Shown here: positions 1 through 22,324 of the stretch, piece by piece
Layout: each line of letters opens with the position of its first letter
Position numbering within the stretch: position 1 is the first letter of the stretch
DNA from: Colius striatus
Taxonomy: Eukaryota; Chordata; Aves; Coliiformes; Coliidae
NCBI RefSeq assembly: GCF_028858725.1
Contig: NC_084768.1
Location: forward strand, 29,418,664 to 29,482,663
Length of the DNA: 64,000 bases
Direction: 5' to 3'
Program-made: the position numbers and the translations under genes
Notes under the pieces: generated by a model
Database searches by the model: none
Told to the model about the DNA's origin: nothing
The model's input: only the letters and a program-made list of their open reading frames with translations

Positions 1-903
1 GCTGCTTCTTCCTCCTCCTCCTCTTCCTCCTCTGAGCAACCCAGGGCCCGCAGACCTTTCTCCTCCGGTCAGAGTGCAGCCTGGAAGCCAGCACGGAGGG
101 AGGATGAAAGCTTTTACACCGACGGGGAATATGAATTTGGCCAAAGCGCAGGTGCAGAGGGGCCAGGCTGGGTGGGTCCCCGACCCCCCGGGAGGTAGGC
201 AGGGATGCCGGCATATTTAGCCCGTTTCCCGATGGAAACGATGCCGGTTCCCACCAGGGTGTGCGTGGGAGAGTCCCTTCCCCCAGCAGCCGCACTTGAA
301 CCCATTGCCCAATCTCACCACGTTTCCCGGAGGCGCAGGCATCGCCGGTATTTGCTCCCTCCACGAAAAAAGGGAGGCGAGAAAGCTGCCGGCGGCACTC
401 CCACGCTGCCAGGGAAAGGCTGCCAGCGGAGCACAGCCCTTTACTAGCCAGCGGAGCAGCCCCAGCACGAAGCGAACGGCGGGAAAGCTCCCGGCGATGC
501 ATGTGCCTTGTCCCTCCGGTGACACCCGTGGGGGAGACGACCCGCCACCGTGTCCTTGGCGAAGGTCCTCCCTGCCCTGATCCCCGGCACATCCCGGTTC
601 CCCGCACCGAGTCAGCGCCTGAGGGGTGCGTGGAGTGAGCGGGGCAGGACGGAGGGGTCCGTGCAAGCCCGGCGTGGGGGCTGGATGCTGCGTGGGCCGG
701 AGAGCGGAGAAAGACACGGGGGGTTATGAGTTGCGGGGTGTTAACCCGCGCGGGGAAGAAATGCAGGTTCCCGAAAGGCAGGCGTGGCGCGGGGCAGTAC
801 CGGGGGCTGCTAGCGGGGGGAAGGCAGGCAGGCACCCGGGGAGATGCGGTTAACCGGGGAGCGGGGTCGGGCTCTGCGCTGCCCCCGGCGCCGCGGCACT
901 CAC
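1..903 (-). other. LURAP1: LURAP1 intron 1 (left part off window)
   Basis: This stretch follows the donor of LURAP1 exon 1 on the minus strand. The expected second coding exon, which in the family begins with a leucine-rich helical segment, is not visible in any frame here, so it must lie beyond the left edge. The first 45 bases are pyrimidine-rich on the plus strand (purine-rich on the minus). The rest is GC-rich unique sequence at the shoulder of the CpG island. I see no other gene. Confidence 0.6.
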
Positions 904-1095
904 CAGCTCCAGGCGGAGCGCCCGGAGGCGATCGGCGAAGGGCGAGCGGCAGTCGCGGGCCGGCGCGGGCGGTACCGGCGGCGCAGGGGCGGCCTCGGCC
1001 CGCAGCCCCCTCAGCAGCCCGGCGGGCGGGCGCCGTCCCACCTTGCCGGCCAGCTCCCGCAGATCGGCGGGCAGCGTCTCTCCGCCGCCCTCCAT
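904..1095 (-). CDS. LURAP1: LURAP1 coding exon 1 (partial gene)
   Basis: The minus-strand ATG at 1095-1093 opens 64 codons that end at a clean donor (CTG then GTGAGT, GT at 903-902), phase 0. The peptide starts MEGGGE and contains DLRELAGKVGRR followed by GLLRGLR. This matches the N-terminus of leucine rich adaptor protein 1 (C1orf190), including the exon end after a LRLEL-like stretch. The family protein is a small cytosolic adaptor linked to MRCK/MYO18A-dependent actin flow and to NF-kappa-B signalling (family knowledge). A middle segment rich in Ala and Pro (residues 33-47) looks lineage-specific. The start has G at +4 but C at -3, a moderate context. The gene is divergent from POMGNT1, as in human. 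Exon 2 is outside the window, so the gene is partial. Confidence 0.85.
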
Positions 1096-1380
1096 GCGGG
1101 TCGGGGGGGGGGGGGCGGCGGCGGCGGCGGCGGCGGCCGCGCTGTCACCCGGCCCGAGCCCCGGGCCCGCCCCGGGCCCGCCCCCGGCCGCGGGTCGGGA
1201 GGGGTGCGGGCGCAGCAGCGAGGTCCGCCGGCAGCGCGGAGCGGCGCCGGGGGCGGGGCGCGGCCGGGGGGCGGCGCCGGCCCCTCTCTGCGGCGCCGGA
1301 AGCGGCGCGGCCCCGCTGCTGCTGGGGGTGGCGGCACCGACACAGCGCTCGCCGCTGCTGGCCTCGTTACCGGCCCGGGC
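1096..1380. promoter_or_regulatory. Bidirectional CpG-island promoter, LURAP1 / POMGNT1
   Basis: This short interval separates the LURAP1 start codon (minus, 1095) from the end of the non-coding POMGNT1 exon (plus, 1411). It is extremely GC- and CpG-dense and has GC-box sequence around 1249-1262 (GGGGGCGGGGCGCGG), with no TATA box. CpG density stays high from about 850 to 1700. The head-to-head arrangement implies one shared promoter; the transcription starts themselves cannot be placed from sequence. Confidence 0.7.
1103..1138. repeat. G13 run followed by (GGC)n
   Basis: Thirteen G (1103-1115) run directly into about seven GGC units. On the minus strand this is a CCG-repeat and C-run ending a few bases before the LURAP1 start codon, so it would lie in the LURAP1 5' UTR. 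Such tracts are length-unstable and are often misassembled. Confidence 0.85.
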
Positions 1381-1411
1381 CCGCTACCAGTCCGGCCTCC
1401 CCGCGCACACC
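1300..1411 (+). other. POMGNT1: POMGNT1 non-coding first exon (5' end approximate)
   Basis: A strong donor (CACACC then GTGAGT, GT at 1412) in the CpG island faces the acceptor at 2275 that precedes the start-codon exon. A non-coding first exon joined to exon 2 at 2276 is the simplest reading. The left limit is a guess because no start site can be read from sequence. Confidence 0.5.
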
Positions 1412-2293
1412 GTGAGTAGCGCGGCCGGCACGCTCGCTCCGGGCCGCCCCGCACCTCCCCGGCTGCCGCACGGCCCGGCCCCGCGCTCCCACCGCCGCCG
1501 CAGCTCCGCGCGGGCCGCCGCTCCTCGGTCGTCTCCGTCCTTGGCCTGCTCAAAGCGCCTGGTCCCTTCCGCGACCCCCTACCCCGGTGCCCGGGTCCCT
1601 CTGCGGTGCCCGCCCTCCTGCCTCCGGCAGCGCCGGGGTCCCGTCGCTCTTCCCCGCGGCCTCTTGGTGCCCTCCGGGCGGCTGCCGTGGGCTTCCCGCA
1701 CCGCTTCGTGTCGGCCCCTGGCTCTGCCGGGCCTCTGCATCCCACCCCAGGCCCGGCGGGCTGTGTGGGGAGCCCGGCCTCGGCCTGCCGCCGTCTCCAG
1801 CCGGACCAGCCAGCTGTGGTCCTGCCTCGGCTGCTGCAGCCCGCTGCCAGGGATGGCTGATGGTGCCTCTCCCCACCCGGCACCTCGCGGGCAGATGAGG
1901 CCGGTGCCGGCTCCTTCACCGGCTTCTGCCTCTTGGCCACTTTTCCAGAGGCTGAGAGTGTGCCCACCGTGCTGCAGCAGCCTCACTGAGGGGTCCTCAC
2001 TGGTCCCGCAGTCCAAGGGTTTCCTATTGCTCTACTTACAGTCCTCTAACAAAGTCTGGCCTTCTGGCTCACTCCCTGCAGGCGAGGAGGCTCCGTGGGG
2101 GTTTTATTGGTGGTACATGAGTGCCATTCGTGGCCACTGCTCCTGCCGGGACCTGCCTCTGCTGGGGAGAGAGCTTGAAGGTGCTCGGCTCCCTCACCCT
2201 GTGGCTGTCCCATCCTGGCAGGGAACCCCGATGGACTCAAGAGCGGAGCAGCACGCGTCCTGACCCCCTCCCCAGGCAGCTGCCCCCGTGACT

Positions 2294-15476
<13,183 letters not shown>

Positions 15477-17388
15477 GCTGGGCAGCCGAGAAGCACAGGG
15501 GACCGGGGAGGGGACCGAGCCCCCCGCGCTGCGGAGACCGCGGGCAGCAGCTCCGGCCCTGGCCACGGCCGCGGCTTCCCCTGGCAGGCTGCAAAACGAG
15601 AGCTCGGGCTCCCTCCAGCCCCCTCTTGTGGTGTTCCTCGCCCGGGCCAGGGTCGCTCCCTGCACACGTGCCACCCTCACCGCAGGAACTGCTGGGTTTT
15701 TTAACACAGACTCTTTACTAACGCTGCTCCTTTTGCCCCCTGGCTGGGCAGGGCTAGAAGAAGGAGATGCCCAACGCGGGGCTGGAGGGGTCTTTGAGAA
15801 ACACCTCTGCTCCCCTTTTTGTCCCCCGAGTCCTGAGAAGGCAGTGTGCTGGGATGCAAGTGCTGCAGCCTGCCAGCTGGGTGCTATTTATTAACTCTTG
15901 CCTGGCTGGCTTCATATTCACCACACAGTGGTGAGGAAGGAGATCTTCTACCATCTCTTCCATCTCCTGCACCACGGATCCCCCGGGAGGAGGCTGTGCT
16001 GGGTTGGACATCTCCCACGCTGGCTCCCTGCTTGGGCTGCAACCATGGAGCAGCTGCCTCCTACGTCAAGGGGATGCTGGAGGAGCTGCTGTGGACACAC
16101 TGGGGACACACTGTACCCAGCACCAGGGTGGGCCTGGGCCCCTTCCTCTGCAGTTCTGGGGATGACTGTAGCTGGAAGGGAAATGGGCTGTGTGCTGCAG
16201 CTCGGCCTGTCCTCACCCCTCCTTGTCTGTGGGGAACAGCCCTGTCCTCCAAGTCCTGGGAGAGGGGGTGAAAGTGCCTTGCAGAGCGAGCTGGGAGCAG
16301 GGGCAGGATGGACTGGGCTCCTCTGGAACAAGAGGTGCTGTGCCCTGGTGTGGCCCTTGCCTGTGCTACTGTACCTTGTCTCTCCCTCTACCCGGGCTGG
16401 CTACCCCCAGCTTCTGCTGAAGGCAGAGGGGGTTTTGTTTTCCTCCATCCTCACCCTGGTACACATCTAGCAGGGAAGCTGTGAGCTGACCGACAAGGGG
16501 CAGTGTGGCTCTCCTGGTACAGTCCTCATCCTTGTCCTCCCTCCCATGCCTTAGGAAAGACCCCAGGGCCACCTCCTGCCCTCAGCCCCTTGGTACTAAT
16601 GTTTCCCCTGTTCTAGGGGCAGCCCTGGTCCCCTCTCTCAGTATTCCCCTCTCCTCCATGCAGCAGGAGCTCTATTCTCTGCCCAGGTACCCGAGCCTCA
16701 GGCAGGGAGTCCATGCTTTGCCTTGCCCTTGGGGTGGAGGATTTGCTGCTCAGCCCTTTCTCTGTGGTTACAGGGGCTCTTCCCCTTCATTTTCTCACTG
16801 TGAACTGAGCATGGGGGTCTACACTACACTAACTTATTTATTTATTGCTTGTGGGAAGGGAAGGGTAGCAGGAAGGCAGGAGGAGAGCTGGCAGCCCCCA
16901 GCCTGCATGGGGGGGAGCCACTCAGGGGAGGTTTGTCTCATCCCCGCTGACTCCCTCCTCTCTTCTCCCCCTTCCTTCCTTATCTAGCATAGGAATGAAC
17001 GGTTGTGAATCTAGGAAATCTGCTTCTCCTTGGCCAAAATGAGCCCTGTATGGACACATCTCTAGCCTCAGCCTCTGGGCCATGCCAACATACCAGTCCC
17101 AGCAGCGGGGGCTGGATGCAGGAGAGGAATAAGAGGGTACAGCATGACTTAGCCCTTGAGACTGCAGTGGCAGGTCAGGGTTGAACACAAACATCCTCTT
17201 CCTCCACAGTGCTGCCCTTTCCCTGCTCCTTTTAACGTGAGGGGAAAAAGATTGGCTTCTAGGGAAAGCAGCTCACTCCCCTTCCCCTGCTTTGGAAAAA
17301 GCCACCCCTCCCCTCTGTGCTGCCCATTCCTTGGCATCTCTGGTCCCAAGGCCCTGTTTCCCTTCTCTGAAACTAAAGGTCCTCCTTT
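15477..17388 (+). other. POMGNT1: POMGNT1 3' UTR / proximal flank, unique sequence
   Basis: This is non-coding sequence downstream of the stop at 15474-15476, moderately GC-rich, with a TTATTTATTTATT stretch at 16832-16845 that resembles an AU-rich element. I find no AATAAA or ATTAAA on the plus strand here. A variant hexamer AATAAG lies near 17128. The true 3' end is therefore unclear. Confidence 0.55.
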
Positions 17389-17612
17389 CAGAATCACAGA
17401 ATGATGGGGGCTGGAAGGGACCTCCAGAGCTCACCCAGTCCACTCTCCTCCTAAAGCAGGTTCCCCTCCCATCAGGTCACACAGGAACGTGTCCAGGTGG
17501 GTTTGGAAACCTCCAGAGCAGGAGCCTCCACACCCTCCCTGGGCAGCCTGGGCCAGGGCTCCCTCACCCCAACAGCAAACAAGTTTCTCCTCATGTTCAA
17601 GTGTAATGTGTT
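17389..17612 (-). mobile_element. CR1 LINE 3' end (antisense)
   Basis: Read on the plus strand it begins AGAATCACAGAATGATGGGG, continues CTGGAAGGGACCTCCAGAG and ends near CAAACAAGTTTCTCC. This is the reverse complement of a CR1 3' terminus. It sits about 250 bp before the minisatellite array. Confidence 0.9.
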
Positions 17613-17859
17613 GTGTGCTCTCCCTTCTCCTCGGGCAGGGCTCAGGCTTGGCCTCCTCATGGGGCTGGGGCAGGGAGTCCTATGGCTCGGGCATGGCTAA
17701 ACACAGGTTCCTCTCCCTGCAGTCAGCAGGGGCTGTGGCTCCCAGCAACAGCAGGACTTGCCCAGTGGGCTTCAAGCTCTCTGCAGATGGGGCTGTGCCT
17801 GTTGGGTGCTACTTTCCCTCCCTCCCTGTCCCTGGTGCGGGCCTGCACTGTGGAGACAG

Positions 17860-20198
17860 AGGCGGGGCTGTGGGGGCAGAAGCGGGGCTGTGGGGGCAGA
17901 GGCGGGGCTGTGGGGGCAGAAGCGGGGCTGTGGGGGCTGAGGCGGGGCTGTGAGGGCAGAAGCAAGGCTGTGGGAGCTGAGGCAGGGCTGTGGGGGCTGA
18001 GGCGGGGCTGTGGGGGCAGAGGCGGGGCTGTGGGGGCAGAGGCGGGGCTGTGGGGGCAGAAGCGGGGCTGTGGGGGCTGAGGCGGGGCTGTGGGGGCAGA
18101 AGCGGGGCTGTGGGGGCAGAAGCGGGGCTGTGAGGGCAGAGGCGGGGCTGTGGGGGCAGAAGCGGGGCTGTGGGGGCAGAAGCGGGGCTGTGGGGGCAGA
18201 AGCGGGGCTGTGGGGGCTGAGGCGGGGCTGTGGGGGCAGAAGCGGGGCTGTGGGGGCTGAGGCGGGGCTGTGAGGGCAGAGGCGGGGCTGTGGGAGCTGA
18301 GGCGGGGCTGTGGGGGCTGAGGCGGGGCTGTGGGGGCAGAGGCGGGGCTGTGGGGGCTGAGGCGGGGCTGTGGGGGCAGAGGCGGGGCTGTGGGGGCAGA
18401 GGCGGGGCTGTGGGGGCAGAAGCGGGGCTGTGGGGGCAGAAGCGGGGCTGTGGGGCAGAAGCGGGGCTGTGGGGGCAGAGGCGGGGCTGTGGGGGCAGAA
18501 GCGGGGCTGTGGGGGCTGAGGCGGGGCTGTGGGGGCTGAGGCGGGGCTGTGGGGGCAGAGGCGGGGCTGTGGGGGCTGAGGCGGGGCTGTGGGGGCAGAG
18601 GCGGGGCTGTGGGGGCAGAGGCGGGGCTGTGGGAGCCGAGGCGGGGCTGTGGGGGCTGAGGCGGGGCTGTGGGAGCTGAGGCGGGGCTGTGGGGGCAGAG
18701 GCGGGGCTGTGGGGGCAGAAACGGGGCTGTGGGGGCTGAGGCGGGGCTGTGGGGGCTGAGGCGGGGCTGTGGGGGCTGAGGCGGGGCTGTGGGGGCAGAG
18801 GCGGGGCTGTGGGGGCAGAGGCGGGGCTGTGGGGGCTGAGGCGGGGCTGTGGGGGCAGAGGCGGGGCTGTGGGGGCTGAGGCGGGGCTGTGAGGGCTGAG
18901 GCGGTGCTGTGAGGGCAGAGGCGGGGCTGTGGGAGCCGAGGCGGGGCTGTGGGGGCAGAGGCGGGGCTGTGGGAGCTGAGGCGGGGCTGTGGGGGCAGAG
19001 GCGGGGCTGTGGGGGCAGAAACGGGGCTGTGGGGGCTGAGGCGGGGCTGTGGGGGCTGAGGCGGGGCTGTGGGGGCAGAGGCGGGGCTGTGGGGGCAGAG
19101 GCGGGGCTGTGGGGGCTGAGGCGGGGCTGTGGGGGCAGAGGCGGGGCTGTGGGGGCTGAGGCGGGGCTGTGGGGGCTGAGGCGGGGCTGTGAGGGCAGAG
19201 GCGGGGCTGTGGGAGCTGAGGCGGGGCTGTGGGGGCTGAGGCGGGGCTGTGGGGGCAGAGGCGGGGCTGTGGGGGCAGAGGCGGGGCTGTGGGGGCAGAA
19301 GCGGGGCTGTGGGGCAGAAGCGGGGCTGTGGGGGCTGAGGCGGGGCTGTGGGGGCAGAGGCGGGGCTGTGGGGGCAGAAGCGGGGCTGTGGGGCAGAAGC
19401 GGGGCTGTGGGGGCAGAGGCGGGGCTGTGGGGGCAGAAGCGGGGCTGTGGGGGCAGAGGCGGGGCTGTGGGGGCTGAGGCGGGGCTGTGGGGGCTGAGGC
19501 GGGGCTGTGGGGGCAGAGGCGGGGCTGTGGGGGCTGAGGCGGGGCTGTGGGGGCAGAAGCGGGGCTGTGGGGGCTGAGGCGGGGCTGTGAGGGCAGAGGC
19601 GGGGCTGTGGGAGCTGAGGCGGGGCTGTGGGGGCTGAGGCGGGGCTGTGGGGGCAGAGGCGGGGCTGTGGGGGCAGAGGCGGGGCTGTGGGGGCAGAAGC
19701 GGGGCTGTGGGGCAGAAGCGGGGCTGTGGGGGCTGAGGCGGGGCTGTGGGGGCAGAGGCGGGGCTGTGGGGGCAGAAGCGGGGCTGTGGGGCAGAAGCGG
19801 GGCTGTGGGGGCAGAGGCGGGGCTGTGGGGGCAGAAGCGGGGCTGTGGGGGCTGAGGCGGGGCTGTGGGGGCTGAGGCGGGGCTGTGGGGGCAGAGGCGG
19901 GGCTGTGGGGGCAGAAGCGGGGCTGTGGGGGCAGAGGCGGGGCTGTGGGGGCTGAGGCGGGGCTGTGGGGGCAGAAGCGGGGCTGTGGGGGCTGAGGCGG
20001 GGCTGTGGGGGCTGAGGCGGGGCTGTGGGGGCAGAGGCGGGGCTGTGGGGGCAGAGGCGGGGCTGTGGGGGCTGAGGCGGGGCTGTGGGGGCAGAGGCGG
20101 GGCTGTGGGGGCAGAAGCGGGGCTGTGGGGGCAGAGGCGGGGCTGTGGGGGCAGAAGCGGGGCTGTGGGGGCAGAGGCAGGGCTGTGGGGGCAGGGCT
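17860..20198. repeat. 2.3-kb G-rich minisatellite, about 117 units of 20 bp
   Basis: The consensus plus-strand unit is GGGGCTGTGGGGGCAGAGGC, repeated almost without interruption. Variant positions are CAGAG / CAGAA / CTGAG, and occasionally TGAGGG or TGGGAG. Five units are 19 bp (one G missing), at about 18450, 19310, 19390, 19710 and 19790; each shifts the register by one. Arrangements of variants recur: a block starting at 19191 repeats exactly at 19589 (offset 398 bp), and one near 18665 recurs near 18965 (offset 300 bp). These are signs of internal segmental duplication. Each unit pair holds four G-runs with loops of 4-7 bases, a G-quadruplex pattern on the plus strand. Because 20 is not divisible by 3 and the unit has no stops on the minus strand, long spurious open frames arise. 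Confidence 0.97.
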
Positions 20199-20253
20199 GG
20201 AGCCTGGGCCTCTCGGGGCCTCGCTGCTTTCTGAAACGAACTATTTTTTCAAG

Positions 20254-20259
20254 AATAAA
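20254..20259 (+). terminator. POMGNT1: Canonical AATAAA, candidate distal POMGNT1 poly(A) signal
   Basis: This is the first canonical plus-strand AATAAA I find after the POMGNT1 stop codon. It lies 56 bp past the minisatellite and is followed by a G/T-rich stretch (TGTTGGGCCTCGGGTGTGGGT), as a downstream element would be. If used, the 3' UTR would be about 4.8 kb and would contain the whole array. Confidence 0.45.
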
Positions 20260-20269
20260 CATTGCAGAG

Positions 20270-20600
20270 CTGTTGGGCCTCGGGTGTGGGTCAGTCCCGG
20301 GGTCCCCCCTGCCCGCGTCCCTGGCAGCAGAGGCCTGTGCCGCGGCTGTGCCGGCAGAGGTCCCCCGAGCCGAGCGGGGCCGGGCCGGGCCCCAGCAGCT
20401 GCCGAGGCGCCGGGAGCTGTTTCCTCGTCTTATCGCTCTTATCTTCGTTTCGGCAGCTGACGGAAGCGCTGCCCGGCTGCCTGAGGACTCGTGCGCGGCC
20501 TCACCTCCAGCCGCCGGCCCCTGGAACGCGCAGGCTCGTGGCCTTCAGCTCAGCGTCCCTGTGGCGGGACGGTCGGAGTCCCGGAGGGCTGAGCTGCGTT
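20270..20600. promoter_or_regulatory. CpG-rich block with paired GATA motifs
   Basis: GC- and CpG-dense sequence follows the minisatellite directly. It contains two CTTATC (GATA) motifs at 20429-20434 and 20438-20443 and CAGCTG E-boxes near 20396 and 20454. No open frame with family resemblance starts here. It could be an orphan promoter, an enhancer, or GC-rich flank. Confidence 0.35.
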
Positions 20601-22234
20601 TATGGCATCATCGGTAGATTTGGCTTTCTTTGAGAGAAACTGGGTCTTGGAGCAAGGAGCCCGTGGCCAGAGTCACAGCAGGAGGAAGGGACGGCACACA
20701 GTGGGCCCCTGCCATCAGCTAGGGCTGGGGGTGCCACAGCAGGGCCAGCCCCACGAGTTGCTCCTCAGCCACCCCAGCCTCTGCCTGCTGTGGCTGGGCA
20801 TGGCAAAGCAAAAGCAGGGGCTGCACAAGGGACCTCTGCCGCAACCCCTCTGCAGTGCCCAAGTGAAGCGAGGCCAAGCGAGAGCTCAGCTTGGTCCTGT
20901 CATGAGGGAAAATAGCCACAAGGTGCCAGGGCCAGCTGTGTCTGGGCGCCTTTTGCAGGAAGCCCAAGAGATGGCTTCCAAATTTCTGTCTTGTGGGGTA
21001 GGGAGCCCTGGGAGGCTCCTGGGAAACCATAATGAGAGAGTCAGCTGCAACTTGCATCCTGCATGGGCACCCACCACCCCCCTCCCTGGGATCAGGAACA
21101 GCTTTGGGGGCGTATTGCCAGAGGCTTTTTTGCTTAGCCCCAGGGGCTTTGCTTGGCAGAGCTGGAGGGACTCCCACCTCCTGGAAGCCTCCTCATCTGC
21201 ATCCACCTGCTGAGGCCAAGCCTCGTGGGAAAGGGGAGGATGTGGCTACAGGGACATGGGCAGAGACCTGCAGGGTGATGTGGGCTCAGGTTTGAAACCC
21301 ATCACACCATGCCTGCCTTGAGCAGCCAGTATTTGTCAACTGCTGCATACATAGGAGCATCCTGAGAGAGAGATGATGGCAAAATCGGGTTAGCAACCAC
21401 CTTGGAGGGGAGCACCTGTGCCAGGCTGAGGGAGAGCTTTGTCTCATTGCTCCTAGGTGATAGTGATGCCAAGACTCACTGCCCCAAGGGGCTCAGCCAT
21501 GGAGAGCTTGTTAGAGGAGCTGGGTTGCTGCCCATCTTGCCCCTTCTCAGGATCCCACACATCTCCTTCCTCAGCGCACAGGTGCTGCAGCATCCCCGTG
21601 GGGCCGGGAGCCGGGACGGGCCATCTCCTGCCCTCCCTGTGCCCTCCCACCACCTCCCAGGGCTCAGCCCTGTGTGGCACCAGCTTTAGCACATGCCCAG
21701 GTCTCACCAGCCCCCCCCAGCCCCCCTGCAGCCTCCCTGGCTTTGTGCAGCCATACAAACGAGAACCTGTCTGGGCTGCTCCCAGTCCCAGGAACTGGCT
21801 GATAATTAAACAAAAGCAAAATAGCCTTGGCACGAAACTTGACCTTTCCAGAGCCTGGAGGGCAGGGGGGAGGGGAATTTTACATCATTTTTGGTGGTGG
21901 TAATTTGCATACATTATGGGTTATTGATGGGAATCTCTGAGCTGAGTGAGTGAGGAGCCCCTGTACCCTGATGATCAGCTGGGATGTGGGAGACAAGGTG
22001 CAGGCTCCCCCTTCCCATAGCACATCGGTCCTTCTGTGCCCTACAGATAGAGGGAAGCATCCTCCAGGATAACAGACACAGTCCTCTGGGATGGAGGGAT
22101 CTCAGTGCTGGAGGGAATGCTGGCTCTGCTTGGTCCTGGCTGCAGAGGATCCCTCCCCTGTGCCCAGCCCAGCCCTGGCCCCAGCAGCCCAGCCCTGGGC
22201 TGCCACCTCCTGTGCCCGCACCCAACAAAGCCTG

Positions 22235-22261
22235 GTACCCAATTAATCTTCAACTGGGTAC
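22235..22261. repeat. Short inverted repeat
   Basis: Arms GTACCCA (22235-22241) and TGGGTAC (22255-22261) flank a 13-base loop containing ATTAATC. The stem is short, and it may simply be part of a regulatory cluster with the HNF1-like site 50 bp away. Confidence 0.5.
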
Positions 22262-22311
22262 TATGGGGTGCTCCTGTGATGGTTATTACACCGTGTCCTG
22301 CTCGGCAGAGC

Positions 22312-22324
22312 ATTAATGATTAAC
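22312..22324. promoter_or_regulatory. HNF1-like palindrome ATTAATGATTAAC
   Basis: The 13 bases match the HNF1 consensus GTTAATNATTAAC at 12 of 13 positions. HNF1 factors act in epithelia, where TSPAN1 is typically expressed (family knowledge). A link to TSPAN1, 8 kb from its promoter, is inference only. Confidence 0.4.

Noticed and set aside
1-850. Possible LURAP1 exon 2
   Set aside because: No frame on the minus strand shows the expected leucine-rich continuation; the exon must be outside the window.
1011-2263. Long open frames on both strands (318 and 406 codons)
   Set aside because: Products of the GC-rich CpG island; they overlap LURAP1 exon 1 and the POMGNT1 promoter and resemble no protein.
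17809-20262. 817-codon open frame on the minus strand, Pro/Ser/Ala-rich
   Set aside because: It is the minisatellite read in all three frames; the 20-bp unit lacks stops on that strand. No family resemblance and no promoter.
17860-20617. Plus-strand frames of Gly/Ala/Trp repeats
   Set aside because: Same minisatellite in the other direction, with stops wherever TGAGG falls in frame; the peptide pattern is purely repeat-derived.
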